Below, one piece after another: positions 25,301 to 33,543 of a stretch of DNA of 64,000 nucleotides (positions within the stretch are counted from its first letter, which is position 1; each line of letters begins with the position of its first letter). The stretch covers positions 234,452 through 298,451 of the forward strand of contig NZ_JAAKGT010000006.1 of the NCBI RefSeq assembly GCF_011043625.1, read 5' to 3'. The position numbers and the translations under genes were made by a program. Source of the stretch: Caulobacter sp. 602-2 (lineage in GTDB: Bacteria > Pseudomonadota > Alphaproteobacteria > Caulobacterales > Caulobacteraceae). The notes beneath the pieces are model-generated. The model was not told where the DNA came from. It was given only the letters and a program-made list of their open reading frames with translations, and ran no database searches.

Positions 25301-28300
25301 TCGGCCGGAACGATCGAGGCGTCGTACTGGGATCGCTACGCCAGCGGTCAGGCTTCGGGCTTGGGCTCCAACACCGGCGCGACCGTGACCAGCCTGGCCT
25401 CGGTCACCTCCGACGCAGCGCAGTGGAACGCGGCCGACTACATCTACAACGCCTCGGCCTGGTCGATGCTGGCTACGGGCGCGACCAGCGACATCGACCT
25501 GACCGGTGGTCAGGCCCTGACCTGGCGGATGTACGAGGGCTTCACCACCCCGATGCTGAAGGCCTTCCTGAAGCCGGGAACCGTGGCGGTCAGCGTCGGC
25601 GACGCCACCGCCGTCTATAACGGCGTCCCGCAGCTGGTCAGCGCGACGGTCACGGCGCCGAACGGCGTCGACACCAGCCTGATCCTGGGCGGCGGCCGCG
25701 GCCGCGATGTGGGCTCGTACACCACCGGGGCCTATTCGACCCAGCAGGGCTATGACCTGATGGTCACCGGGACGGGCACGCTGACCATCACGCCCAAGGC
25801 GCTGACCATCAGCGGCGGAACCAGCACGCTGACCTATTCCGGCACGGCCTTCGGCAACGGCTTTGTCCCCACGGGCCTGGTCGGTGGCGACACGATCACC
25901 AGCGTCAGCGGCGGCGCGACCGGCGCCAACGTCGGGACCTATCTGGACAACCTGTCGGGCGCGACCGGCAGCGGCCTGTCGAACTACAACATCACCTATG
26001 TGAACGGCAGCCTGACGATCACCCCCAGGGCCCTGACCATCACCGGCACCAACGTGAGCGGCGTCTACACCGGCTCGCAAAAGAACCACGCCGTGGTGGT
26101 CAACGGCCTGGTCGGTCGCGATACGGTGACCTCGGTCGAGGGCATCGCCACGGCCACCAATGTCGGGACCTATCGCGACAACCTGTCGGGCGCGACCGGC
26201 AGCGGCCTGTCGAACTACAACATCACCTACGTCAACGGCAGCCTGGCCATCACGCCCAAGGCCCTGACCGTGACCGGCAACACCGGCTCGTCGATCTACA
26301 CCGGCGGCGCTCAGACCAACGGCTTCACCACCAATGGTCTGGTCGGTTCCGACACCGTGACCTCGGTTACGGGCCTGGGCGGCGGGACGAATGTCGGCAG
26401 CTATGCCGACAGCCTGTCGGCCGCCACCGGCAGCGGCCTGTCGAACTACGCCATCACCTACGTCAACGGCGGCCTGACGATCACGCCCAAGGCCCTGACC
26501 ATCATTGGCGGACTTACCCCATCCACCTATACCGGGGCGGCGCAGACCAACAGCTTCAGCACGGTCGGCCTCGTGGGCTCGGACACCGTGACCTCGGTTC
26601 TGGGTCTGGGCGGTGGAACCAGTGTCGGCAACTATGCCGACAACCTGTCGGGCGCGACCGGCAACGGTCTGTCGAACTACAACATCACCTACATCAGCGG
26701 CGCTTTGGCGATCATACCCAAGGCCCTGACCATCACCGGCGACAGCGCCTCCAACACCTACAGCGGCGGCCTCCAGATCAACGGCTTCACCGCCACCGGG
26801 CTGGTCGGCTCGGACATGGTGGCCTCGGTCGAGGGCCTGGGGCGCGGGACCAATGTCGGGATCTATGTCGACAGCCTGTCGGGCGCGATCGGCCTCGGCC
26901 TGTCGAACTACACGATCACCTATGTCAACGGCGGTCTGGCCATCACGCCCAAGGCCGTGACGGTGACCTATACGGCCAATGCCGCCAGCAGCACCTACGG
27001 CCAGACGCCGATCGGCCTGAGCGGCGGCTACCTCGCCAGCGGCCTGATCGGCGGCGACACGCTGTCGGGCACGGCAAGCTGGACGACTGCGGCGACCACC
27101 ACCTCGGGCGTCGGCGGCTACGCCATCACCGGTTCGGGCCTCGGTGTCGGCTCCAACTACACGCTGGTCGCCAGCCAGGCGGCCGGCAACGCCACCGCCC
27201 TGACCATCACGCCCCGCGCGCTGACGGTGACCGGCAACGCCGGGTCGCTGGTCTACAACGGCGCGGCCCAGGTCAACGGCTTCACCACCAGCGGCCTGAT
27301 CAACGGCGACACCGTCACCTCGGTCGCGGGGCTGGGCGGCGGGACCAACGCCGGGACCTACGCCGACAGCCTGTCGGGCGCGACGGGCAGCGGTCTTGCG
27401 AACTACGCCATCTCCTACGTCAACGGCGGGCTGGTCATCACGCCCAAGGCGCTGACCATCACGGGCGGCGCCGGCTCGTCGATCTACAATGGCGCGGCCC
27501 AGACCAACGGCTTTACGGTCAACGGCCTGGTCGGCTCCGATGTCGTCACCTCGGTGGCGGGTCTGGCCAGCGGAACCAATGCCGGGACCTACGTCGACGC
27601 CCTGTCGGCCGCGACCGGCAGCGGCCTGTCGAACTACGCCATCTCCTATGTCAACGGCGGTCTGGTCATCACGCCCAAGGCGCTGACCATCACCGGCGGG
27701 AACGGCTCGGTGGTCTACAACGGCGCGGCCCAGATCAACGGCTTCACGACCAACGGCCTGGTCGGTTCGGACGTTGTCACCTCGGTGGCGGGCCTGGCCA
27801 GCGGAACCAATGCCGGGACCTATGCCGACAGCCTGTCGGCCGCGACTGGCAGCGGCCTGTCGAACTACGCCATCACCTACGTCAACGGCGGTCTGATGAT
27901 CACGCCGAAGGCGCTGACCATCACCGGCGGCAACGGCTCGGTGATCTACAACGGCGGTCTGCAGAGCAACGGCTTCACGACCAACGGCCTGGTCGGCTCC
28001 GACGTCGTCACCTCGGTGGCGGGTCTGGCCAGCGGGACCAATGCCGGGACCTATGCCGACGCCCTGTCGGCCGCGACCGGCAACGGCCTGTCGAACTACG
28101 CCATCACCTACGTCAACGGCGGCCTGGGCATCACGCCCAAGGCGCTGACCATCACCGGCGGGAACGGCTCGGTGATCTACAACGGCGACCTGCAGAGCAA
28201 CGGCTTCACGACCAACGGCCTGGTTGGTTCGGACGTGGTCGCCTCGGTGGCGGGCCTGGCCGGCGGGACCAATGCCGGGACCTATGCCGACGTACTGTCT

Positions 28301-29578
28301 GGCGCTGTCGGCAGCGGCCTGTCGAACTACGCCATCACCTATGTCAACGGCGGCCTGGTCATCACGCCGAAGGCGCTGGTTATCACCGGCGGGACGACCT
28401 CGGGCGTCTACAATGGCGCGGCCCAGATGAACGGCTTCACCACCAACGGCCTGGTTGGTTCGGACGTGGTCGCCTCGGTGGCGGGCCTGGCCGGCGGGAC
28501 CAACGTCGGGACCTATGCCGACGTTCTGTCGGGCGCGACCGGCAGCGGCCTGTCGAACTACGCCATCACCTACGTCAACGGCGGCCTCGCCATCACGCCC
28601 AAGGCGCTGACCGTGACCGGCAACACCGGCTCGGTGGTCTACAATGGCGGCTTGCAGACCAACGGCTTCACGGCCAACGGCCTGGTTGGTTCGGACGTCG
28701 TCACCTCGGTGGCGGGCCTGGCCGGCGGGACCAATGTCGGGACCTATGTCGACGTCCTGTCTGGCGCTGTCGGCAACGGGCTGTCGAACTACGCCATCAC
28801 CTATGTCAACGGCGGCCTGGCCATCACGCCCAAGGCGCTGACCGTGACCTACACGGCCAACGGCGTCGGCAGCGTCTATGGCGACACCCCCAGCGGCCTC
28901 TCCGGCGGCTACGTGGTCGACGGCCTGGTCGGCGCCGACACCCTGTGGGGCAGCGCCGCCTGGACCACCACGGCGACGGCGACCTCGGGCGTCGGGACCT
29001 ACGCCGTCACCGGTTCGGGCCTGAGCGCGAGCAGCAACTACGTGCTGACCAGCGTGCAGGCGGCGGGCAACGCCTCGGCGCTGACCATCACGCCGCGGAC
29101 CATCATCGTGACCGCGGACGCCCTCAGCCGCATCTATGGCGCGACCAACCCGGCGCTGACCTGGACGGTCGGCGGGCGCGGCCTGGTCAACGGCGACACG
29201 CTTTCCGGCGCGCTGGCCACCACGGCCGACACCGGTTCGCTGGTCGGCGACTATGCGATCACCCGCGGCAGCCTCGCCTCGAGCCCGAACTATGCGGTGA
29301 CCTTCGTCGACGCGGTGCTCTCGGTCACGCCGGCGCCGTCGTCCAACCCGCCTTCGCGCGTCGTCGACACTGGCGACGTCGGCGGCGGCTCATCCGTGCC
29401 CGGCGCGGTGTCGGGCGGGCGTGACCTGACGCCGTCGCCGATCGCGGTGTCGTTCTCCGAAGCGGCGGAGGTTGTCGGCGACGGCGCCGCCTCTGGCGAG
29501 ACCGGCGCTGGCGGTGGCGGCTGCCGGGGGGAGAGCGGCAAGGCGGTAGCCAACTGCGCCGCTCAGTCCGGCTCCTGA
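22370..29578 (+). CDS. Filamentous-haemagglutinin-type TpsA adhesin with GLUG and MBG-like repeats
   Basis: A 2402-residue secreted protein. ATG 22370 opens a signal peptide (LHLIATTSLTLTLAAMASQ). Residues about 30-290 form the TPS secretion domain (VIDWASFNVGQGNSLTFV, YLINPNGIQITQTGVINAG, GGFIETSGNYVDF). Residues about 590-950 hold nine GLUG-like repeats (pattern G-I-x-x-SYATG-x-VSANGG). From base 25787 come twelve 77-residue MBG-type repeats (ITPKALTITG...YNG...GLVGSD...SGLSNYAITYVNGGL) as five plus seven, with 88-residue variants after each block. The C-terminus is Gly-rich with two Cys ten residues apart. It likely acts at the surface in adhesion or cell-cell contact. The preceding gene is its transporter. 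No toxin or protease domain was seen. Confidence 0.93.
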   Translation: MLIANKLHLIATTSLTLTLAAMASQAAARDALPTGGSVVAGSATIGGQSGGAQTITQTSQKAVIDWASFNVGQGNSLTFVTPNADGATLNRVTGTTGSTIAGQITANGSVYLINPNGIQITQTGVINAGRGFVASTLDISNDEFMAGAGRFTGTGGTIDHRGSITVGAGGVVGLLGGSVSSTGLIMAPAGKVVIGAVTHATLDLNGGGFLQVALPEQSALAADGSSALVSAQSGYEATRNTVNLDGLSSASVTGRNGDIVLGGKISVDSDAGDAGSIMVMGNNTRANGELSARATGAAGKGGFIETSGNYVDFTGLRVDTRAANGATGTWLVDPTDLTIDAAAAATIQNALNFSNVWLETYLSGGLSGPGVASEGAGDIIINSAISWGANTLTLNAANSIKVNAVLTASGSAGLALNYGDTKGSIAATPLAGAGLDFGLNSSGFGGRIDFTGGGNSFAVNGQAYTIITALGAAGSTTGTDLQGINGALGGYYALGANIDASATSGWNSGLGFDPLGATNAAGGGQGFTGRFLGLGHTVSNLTINRTSSAYGGLFGYAAAGASIGNVGLVNASVLVNGDSAISGFGVGGTAGALVGVSYGAITQSYSTGSISANGGRTPGPSSGGAGGVAGGLVGKSYGTITGSHSSATVSANGRDGSSLGGAGGKAGGLAGQSYGVISDSYATGGVAANGGAGTDVTVGTAGAGGVAGGLVAESSGVITGSHATGVVSANGGSARTSGGGGKAGGLVGLSNSTIMASYATGVVSANGGGGSGGGGTGGTGGTAGGLVAESDGAITRSYSTGAVSANGGAGSAAGGGSGGTGGSGGTAGGLVGKSRSTISLSYATGAASANGGGGGAGSTLSNGGRGGSGGVAGGLVGDASGAIAQSYATGAASANGGGGGSNPYGGIGGAGGAGGAGGKAGGLAGLASADIAQSYATGRVSAAGGGGGSSMLVGPPPVTVYGASGAAGTAGGLIAVASAGTIEASYWDRYASGQASGLGSNTGATVTSLASVTSDAAQWNAADYIYNASAWSMLATGATSDIDLTGGQALTWRMYEGFTTPMLKAFLKPGTVAVSVGDATAVYNGVPQLVSATVTAPNGVDTSLILGGGRGRDVGSYTTGAYSTQQGYDLMVTGTGTLTITPKALTISGGTSTLTYSGTAFGNGFVPTGLVGGDTITSVSGGATGANVGTYLDNLSGATGSGLSNYNITYVNGSLTITPRALTITGTNVSGVYTGSQKNHAVVVNGLVGRDTVTSVEGIATATNVGTYRDNLSGATGSGLSNYNITYVNGSLAITPKALTVTGNTGSSIYTGGAQTNGFTTNGLVGSDTVTSVTGLGGGTNVGSYADSLSAATGSGLSNYAITYVNGGLTITPKALTIIGGLTPSTYTGAAQTNSFSTVGLVGSDTVTSVLGLGGGTSVGNYADNLSGATGNGLSNYNITYISGALAIIPKALTITGDSASNTYSGGLQINGFTATGLVGSDMVASVEGLGRGTNVGIYVDSLSGAIGLGLSNYTITYVNGGLAITPKAVTVTYTANAASSTYGQTPIGLSGGYLASGLIGGDTLSGTASWTTAATTTSGVGGYAITGSGLGVGSNYTLVASQAAGNATALTITPRALTVTGNAGSLVYNGAAQVNGFTTSGLINGDTVTSVAGLGGGTNAGTYADSLSGATGSGLANYAISYVNGGLVITPKALTITGGAGSSIYNGAAQTNGFTVNGLVGSDVVTSVAGLASGTNAGTYVDALSAATGSGLSNYAISYVNGGLVITPKALTITGGNGSVVYNGAAQINGFTTNGLVGSDVVTSVAGLASGTNAGTYADSLSAATGSGLSNYAITYVNGGLMITPKALTITGGNGSVIYNGGLQSNGFTTNGLVGSDVVTSVAGLASGTNAGTYADALSAATGNGLSNYAITYVNGGLGITPKALTITGGNGSVIYNGDLQSNGFTTNGLVGSDVVASVAGLAGGTNAGTYADVLSGAVGSGLSNYAITYVNGGLVITPKALVITGGTTSGVYNGAAQMNGFTTNGLVGSDVVASVAGLAGGTNVGTYADVLSGATGSGLSNYAITYVNGGLAITPKALTVTGNTGSVVYNGGLQTNGFTANGLVGSDVVTSVAGLAGGTNVGTYVDVLSGAVGNGLSNYAITYVNGGLAITPKALTVTYTANGVGSVYGDTPSGLSGGYVVDGLVGADTLWGSAAWTTTATATSGVGTYAVTGSGLSASSNYVLTSVQAAGNASALTITPRTIIVTADALSRIYGATNPALTWTVGGRGLVNGDTLSGALATTADTGSLVGDYAITRGSLASSPNYAVTFVDAVLSVTPAPSSNPPSRVVDTGDVGGGSSVPGAVSGGRDLTPSPIAVSFSEAAEVVGDGAASGETGAGGGGCRGESGKAVANCAAQSGS
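24130..25330 (+). repeat. GLUG-like coding repeats (nine copies)
   Basis: Nine degenerate units of variable length, each ending in a version of SYATG-x-VSANGG and separated by Gly-rich linkers (GGGGSGGG-like) of different lengths; a final variant ends in EASYWDRYASG. GLUG motifs are found in bacterial surface proteins. The Gly-codon runs make the DNA low-complexity. Confidence 0.8.
25787..28822 (+). repeat. Twelve 231-bp coding repeats in blocks of five and seven
   Basis: Units start with ATCACGCCCAAGG-like sequence at 25787 and recur every 231 bases: five copies at 25787-26941, one 264-base variant at 26942-27205, seven copies at 27206-28822, then a second 264-base variant at 28823-29086. 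Spacing is exact with no indel. Copies three to seven of the second block are the most alike. Confidence 0.92.
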
Positions 29579-29606
29579 TGCGGGGGCGCTGTCCCTAGGC
29601 CCTCGA

Positions 29607-29650
29607 CGGCCGCACCCGGCGGGCTTCCCGCCAGGTGCGGCCGTTTCTCG
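29607..29650 (+). terminator. Intrinsic terminator after the adhesin gene
   Basis: A long stem: CGGCCGCACC (29607-29616) plus GGCGGG (29618-29623) pairs with CCCGCC (29627-29632) plus GGTGCGGCCG (29634-29643), with one mismatched pair and a three-base loop, followed by TTTCT. It starts 29 bases after the stop codon. A run of nine G lies further on at 29675-29683. Confidence 0.85.
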
Positions 29651-29740
29651 TCATGGACAGTCCGAGCCTGTCTTGGGGGGGGGCGATCCCGCCTGCGGAG
29701 GTGCACTCCATCGGCCGCCGGTTGACAGCGCCTTCGCCCC

Positions 29741-30208
29741 CTAGCACGAGCCCATCGCTTCGGCCGATCGACCTTCAAGCGCCGCGGTCCGCCGCCACTG
29801 CGAGGGCGTCGAGCCGGTCAGGCCGCCGAACGTGCGGGTGAAATGCGCCTGGTCGGTGAAGCCGCAGGCCAGAGCGATCTGGCACAGGCTCGTGGCGCCG
29901 ATCACCATCATCGATTGGGCCAGCTCGATCCGGCGAAGGGCCACGAACCGCGAGAAGGTCACGCCGAAGGACTGGCGAAAGCGGCGCGAGAAGTAGCTCG
30001 GGCTGAGCTTGGCGCGTTGCGCGGCGGTGCGTATCGACAGCCGGCCGCCCAGGTCGCTGTCGACGTAGTCGCGAACCCGCCTTGCCTGCCAGGGCAGAAG
30101 CCCTTCCCACCGGGGCGGCTCGACCGGCGTCGCCGGGTGTTCGACGGGGGTAGGCGCATGGCGGACGATCTCCGCGCCCAGGCCTTTGGTGATTTCGATC
30201 TGCGCCAT
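29741..30208 (-). CDS. AraC-family transcriptional regulator
   Basis: A 155-residue protein consisting mainly of the AraC DNA-binding domain: first helix-turn-helix LSIRTAAQRAKLSPSYFSRR then FRQSFGVTFSRFV, linking helix, and second helix-turn-helix SLCQIALACGFTDQAHFTRTF ending in TPSQWRRT. The N-terminal 45 residues (PTPVEHPATPVEPP) are Pro-rich and too short for a ligand-binding cupin, so it is of the short type, as in SoxS/MarA-like regulators. It is divergent from the XapX gene across 334 bases and may control it. Confidence 0.9.
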   Translation of the reverse strand: MAQIEITKGLGAEIVRHAPTPVEHPATPVEPPRWEGLLPWQARRVRDYVDSDLGGRLSIRTAAQRAKLSPSYFSRRFRQSFGVTFSRFVALRRIELAQSMMVIGATSLCQIALACGFTDQAHFTRTFGGLTGSTPSQWRRTAALEGRSAEAMGSC

Positions 30209-30542
30209 GCGCCGTCTCCGTGGATCAAGTTTTCGCCAGTGACCTTAGGCGCAGGGGCGGCGTGGCAGGAGTAAAGCGCAGTAAAGGCCAGTGAACCGTG
30301 GGTTCTTTCGGTCATGGCGTCTGAGCAGGACCTATCCTGACCGCTGAAAAGGTCCGAATTCTTGCTGGCCGCCGGCGCGTGAGCCGCCGCGCCCACGCCA
30401 ACAACCGATCCATTCAAGCCTTCGGGCCCTGGAAAGCCAAAGTCGGCGCTGTCCGTTGGCGGCTCGATGTCCTGCGTCGCCGGCGTTCTTCTTCGCCGTG
30501 CGCCGCCCTGGTCCGGGTCCGCCATCCAGATGGAACGTCTTC
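30209..30542. other. Divergent intergenic region between araC-type and XapX genes
   Basis: A 334-base gap that should hold both promoters. No frame on either strand looks like a gene, and no clear operator dyad was found. The start of the XapX gene at 30543 has only a weak upstream ribosome-binding sequence. Confidence 0.5.
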
Positions 30543-30881
30543 ATGAAGCCCTACCTTCTCTCTCTCGGCGCCGGGCTGCTGGTGGGCGTGATCTACGCCT
30601 TGCTGAGCGTGCGCTCGCCGGCGCCGCCGGCCATCGCGCTGATCGGTTTGATGGGCATTCTGCTCGGCGAGCAGGCCGTGCCGATCATCAAGCGGCTCGC
30701 CGCTGGCGCTCCGGTCATGGCCTTCATCAGGTCCGGCGTACGCGTGCGAGGCAATCGGGATGGACGGCGCCGACAGGCCCTCATGCCGTGCGTGCGCCCG
30801 GTGACCGCGGCCAGCGGTAGCAGGGGGGCGCCTCCACCGCCTTCGGCCTGGCGGGGACCGCGGTCGCCGCCTCGCTGCTGA
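30543..30881 (+). CDS. XapX domain protein, C-terminus probably frameshifted
   Basis: The first 50 or so residues match the XapX (DUF1427) domain: two short hydrophobic segments, LSLGAGLLVGVIYALLSVRS then PAPPAIALIGLMGILLGEQ. XapX proteins are small inner-membrane proteins of unknown function. The frame continues to 112 residues, but beyond about residue 65 it turns into Arg/Pro-rich sequence (RVRGNRDGRRRQ, GAPPPPSAWRGPRSP) unlike a membrane protein. Downstream, in another frame (about 30821-30931), a protein-like stretch (STAFGLAGTAVAASLLNG) ends in TGA. This suggests a frameshift or fusion with a decayed neighbour near the G-run at 30821-30826. The domain is sure, the gene's 3' end is not. 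Confidence 0.6.
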   Translation: MKPYLLSLGAGLLVGVIYALLSVRSPAPPAIALIGLMGILLGEQAVPIIKRLAAGAPVMAFIRSGVRVRGNRDGRRRQALMPCVRPVTAASGSRGAPPPPSAWRGPRSPPRC

Positions 30882-31014
30882 ACGGACGGCCCAAGCCTGG
30901 GGTCATGCTGGATCCCGCGACCGGGGCCTGAAGGTGATGGCCAATCGTCGCGCTCGGAATTGATGTGGCCCAGAGGCTGGCGTTCTGCCTCGGCCCGCGT
31001 TAGCAGACTGCCCC

Positions 31015-32643
31015 ATGATCCGCCTCGACAACATCTCCAAGCAGAACGGCCACCAACTCCTGTTCATCGAAGCCTCGATGGGCATCCAGAAGGGCGAAAA
31101 GGTCGGGCTCGTCGGCCCCAACGGCGCCGGCAAGACGACGCTGTTCCGCATGATCACCGGCCAGGAACAGCCCGACGACGGGCTGGTCGCGATCGATTCC
31201 GGCATGACGATCGGCTACTTCAGCCAGGATGTCGGCGAAATGTCGGGCCAGAGCGCGGTCGCCGCGGTGATGGACGGCGTCGGCCCGGTCAGCGCGCTGG
31301 CCGCCGAAATGGCTACGCTCGAGGCGGCCATGGTCGATCCGGACCAGGCCGACCAGCTGGACGCCGTCATCGAACGCTACGGCGAGGTGATGGAGCGCTT
31401 CCAGGAACTGGACGGTTATGCGCTGGAGGCGCGGGCGCGCGAGGTGCTGGCCGGTCTCAGCTTCAGCCAGGAGCGCATGGACGGCGACGTCGGCCTGCTG
31501 TCCGGCGGCTGGAAGATGCGCGTGGCGCTGGCTCGCATCCTGCTGATGCGGCCCGACGGCATGCTGCTCGACGAACCGTCCAACCACCTGGACCTGGAAA
31601 GCCTGATCTGGCTTGAGGCCTTCCTCAAGAATTACGACGGCGCGCTGCTGATGACCTCGCACGACCGCGCGTTCATGAACCGCATCATCGGCAAGGTGAT
31701 CGAGATCGACGCCGGTTCGCTGATCACCTATTCGGGCGATCTGGACTTCTACGATCAGCAGCGGGCGCTCGGCGAGGCGCAGCGCCAAGCGCAGTACGAG
31801 CGCCAGCAGGCCATGCTGGCCAAGGAAATCAAGTTCATCGAGAAGTTCAAGGCGCGCGCCTCGCACGCCGCCCAGGTGCAGAGCCGGGTCAAGAAGCTCG
31901 ACAAGATCGAACGCGTCGAGGCGCCGCGCCGCCGCCAGACGGTGCAGTTCGAGTTCCAGAGCCCGCCGCGTTCGGGCGAGGACGTGATCAACCTGCGCAA
32001 CATCCACAAGGGCTACGGCGACAAGCCGATCTATGAGGGCCTGGATTTCCTGGTGCGCCGCAAGGAGCGCTGGTGCGTGCTGGGCGCCAACGGCGCCGGC
32101 AAGTCGACGCTGCTGAAGCTGGTGGCCGGCGACGCCAAGCCCGACCAGGGCGCGGTCCACATCGGCGCCAGCGTCAAGATGGGCTACTTCGCCCAGCACT
32201 CCATGGACCTGCTGGACGGCGAAGAGACGATCTTCGAGTCGCTGGAGCGCTCGTTCCCGCAGGCCGGGCAGGGGGCGCTGCGCACCCTGGCGGGCTGCTT
32301 CGGCTTCTCCGGCGACGACGTCGAAAAGCCCTGTCGCGTGCTGTCCGGCGGCGAGAAGGCGCGCCTGGTCATGGCCAAGATGCTGTTCGACCCGCCGAAC
32401 CTGCTGGTCCTCGACGAGCCGACCAACCACCTCGACATGGCGACCAAGGAAATGCTGGTCGCGGCCCTGGCGGACTTCGAGGGCACCATGCTCTTCGTCT
32501 CGCACGATCGCCACTTCCTGGCGGCCCTGTCGAACCGGGTGCTGGAGCTGACGCCTGAAGGCGTCCATCAGTACGGCGGCGGCTACACCGAATATGTCAG
32601 CCGCACGGGCCAGGAAGCGCCGGGGCTGCACCCGGGCGGCTAG
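31015..32643 (+). CDS. ABC-F family ATPase (ribosome-associated type)
   Basis: A 542-residue soluble protein with two ABC domains and no membrane segment. Domain 1: Walker A GPNGAGKTT at about residues 37-45, signature LSGGWKMR, Walker B MLLDEPSNHLD. Linker of about 80 residues, helical and charged (QRQAQYERQQAMLAKEIKFI). Domain 2: Walker A GANGAGKST, signature LSGGEKAR, Walker B LVLDEPTNHLD, then SHDRHFL. ABC-F proteins bind the ribosomal E site and relieve stalling or regulate translation; the length and short arm resemble YbiT. The downstream regulator is on the other strand, so it is probably transcribed alone. Confidence 0.93.
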   Translation: MIRLDNISKQNGHQLLFIEASMGIQKGEKVGLVGPNGAGKTTLFRMITGQEQPDDGLVAIDSGMTIGYFSQDVGEMSGQSAVAAVMDGVGPVSALAAEMATLEAAMVDPDQADQLDAVIERYGEVMERFQELDGYALEARAREVLAGLSFSQERMDGDVGLLSGGWKMRVALARILLMRPDGMLLDEPSNHLDLESLIWLEAFLKNYDGALLMTSHDRAFMNRIIGKVIEIDAGSLITYSGDLDFYDQQRALGEAQRQAQYERQQAMLAKEIKFIEKFKARASHAAQVQSRVKKLDKIERVEAPRRRQTVQFEFQSPPRSGEDVINLRNIHKGYGDKPIYEGLDFLVRRKERWCVLGANGAGKSTLLKLVAGDAKPDQGAVHIGASVKMGYFAQHSMDLLDGEETIFESLERSFPQAGQGALRTLAGCFGFSGDDVEKPCRVLSGGEKARLVMAKMLFDPPNLLVLDEPTNHLDMATKEMLVAALADFEGTMLFVSHDRHFLAALSNRVLELTPEGVHQYGGGYTEYVSRTGQEAPGLHPGG

Positions 32644-32687
32644 CGGCCGGCGCCTTAGGAGCGGCCTGGGACCGGCATAAGGCCGGC

Positions 32688-33383
32688 TCAGGACCGCTTG
32701 GCGCCGATCTCGTCGAGATAATTGTAGATCGTGAACTTGGTGACGCCCAGGCGGGCGGCGACCCGTTCGACCGAGCCGCGGATCACGAACAGGCCACGCT
32801 CGTGCATGGTGGCGACGGCCGCCTTCTTCTCGGCCTTCGACAGGCGGTCGACCGGCACGCCCGCGGCGTCCAGCGCCGACGCGATGATCTCTTCGATCAG
32901 GTCCTCGATGTTGGTTTCCGACCTCGGCGCGGGAAGCGGGGGCAGGACCATGGGGATCAGGGCGGCCTGGACGTCGCGCTGTATGCGCTCGATCGCGCCC
33001 ATGTCGACGTTCAGGCACAGCGCAGCGGCGGGAACGCCTTCTTCATCGAACAGCACCACCGACGACGAGCGCAGCGCGCGCCCGTCAGCGGTCCGGGAGG
33101 TGTAGTTCGAGACGACGCGCACCTCGTTGGGATGGGCGGCGGCCTTGCTGGCGACGAGGGTGTCGAAGGCCTTGTCCTCGGCCGGCCCCGCGATGATCGC
33201 CGAGCCGACCCCGCGCCCGCTGACGTGTCCGTTGACGATCTCGATGATCGAGGACTCGGGCTGGCGCAGGTTGTGGACCACGACCTCGGTGTGCTGGTTC
33301 ACGGCGCATTCCAGCGCCTTGGCGACGCCTTGAAGCACGCCCAGCAGGGCCTTTTCGTCTTGCACGGAGGTCGGGTCTTTCAT
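32688..33383 (-). CDS. YheO/DauR-like transcriptional regulator
   Basis: A 231-residue regulator. ATG 33383 begins the family N-terminus; the longer upstream frame enters the control region and is not protein-like. Residues 1-130 form the YheO PAS-like domain (VVVHNLRQPESSIIEIVNGHVSGR region, SVVLFDEEGVPAAALCLNVD). The C-terminal 65 residues form the DNA-binding helix-turn-helix (LSKAEKKAAVATMHERGLF, VAARLGVTKFTIYNYLDEI). In Pseudomonas, DauR of this family controls D-arginine catabolism together with an ornithine-cyclodeaminase-family enzyme (DauB). Here too an enzyme of that family lies in the divergent operon, so the effector may be an amino acid or peptide (inference). Confidence 0.87.
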   Translation of the reverse strand: MKDPTSVQDEKALLGVLQGVAKALECAVNQHTEVVVHNLRQPESSIIEIVNGHVSGRGVGSAIIAGPAEDKAFDTLVASKAAAHPNEVRVVSNYTSRTADGRALRSSSVVLFDEEGVPAAALCLNVDMGAIERIQRDVQAALIPMVLPPLPAPRSETNIEDLIEEIIASALDAAGVPVDRLSKAEKKAAVATMHERGLFVIRGSVERVAARLGVTKFTIYNYLDEIGAKRS

Positions 33384-33416
33384 GCGAAGCTGCGAACCGG
33401 GAACGAGGCGACTGAT

Positions 33417-33433
33417 TTCAACAGAGCGTTGAT
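33417..33433. promoter_or_regulatory. Dyad operator A
   Basis: TTCAACA-GAG-CGTTGAT, a 17-bp imperfect palindrome of the same layout as the site at 33564-33580. It lies 34 bases upstream of the regulator start, placed for autoregulation. Confidence 0.5.
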
Positions 33434-33543
33434 ATTCCGGCCTCAGCGCCCGTGCAACATGATCGGCGCCCCGCACGCACGGGCGCCGCGGCGCCTGCCT
33501 TTTGCGCAGCAGTGACCTGAAAAGCATGCGCAATTCGTCGCGC

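Noticed and set aside
25787..28822. Regular repeats as a possible CRISPR array
   Set aside because: The units are 231 bp, contiguous, coding and without spacers, so they are protein domains.
29675..29683. A run of nine G as a phase-variation tract
   Set aside because: It lies after a terminator and outside any coding region or recognisable promoter, so no switching effect can be proposed.
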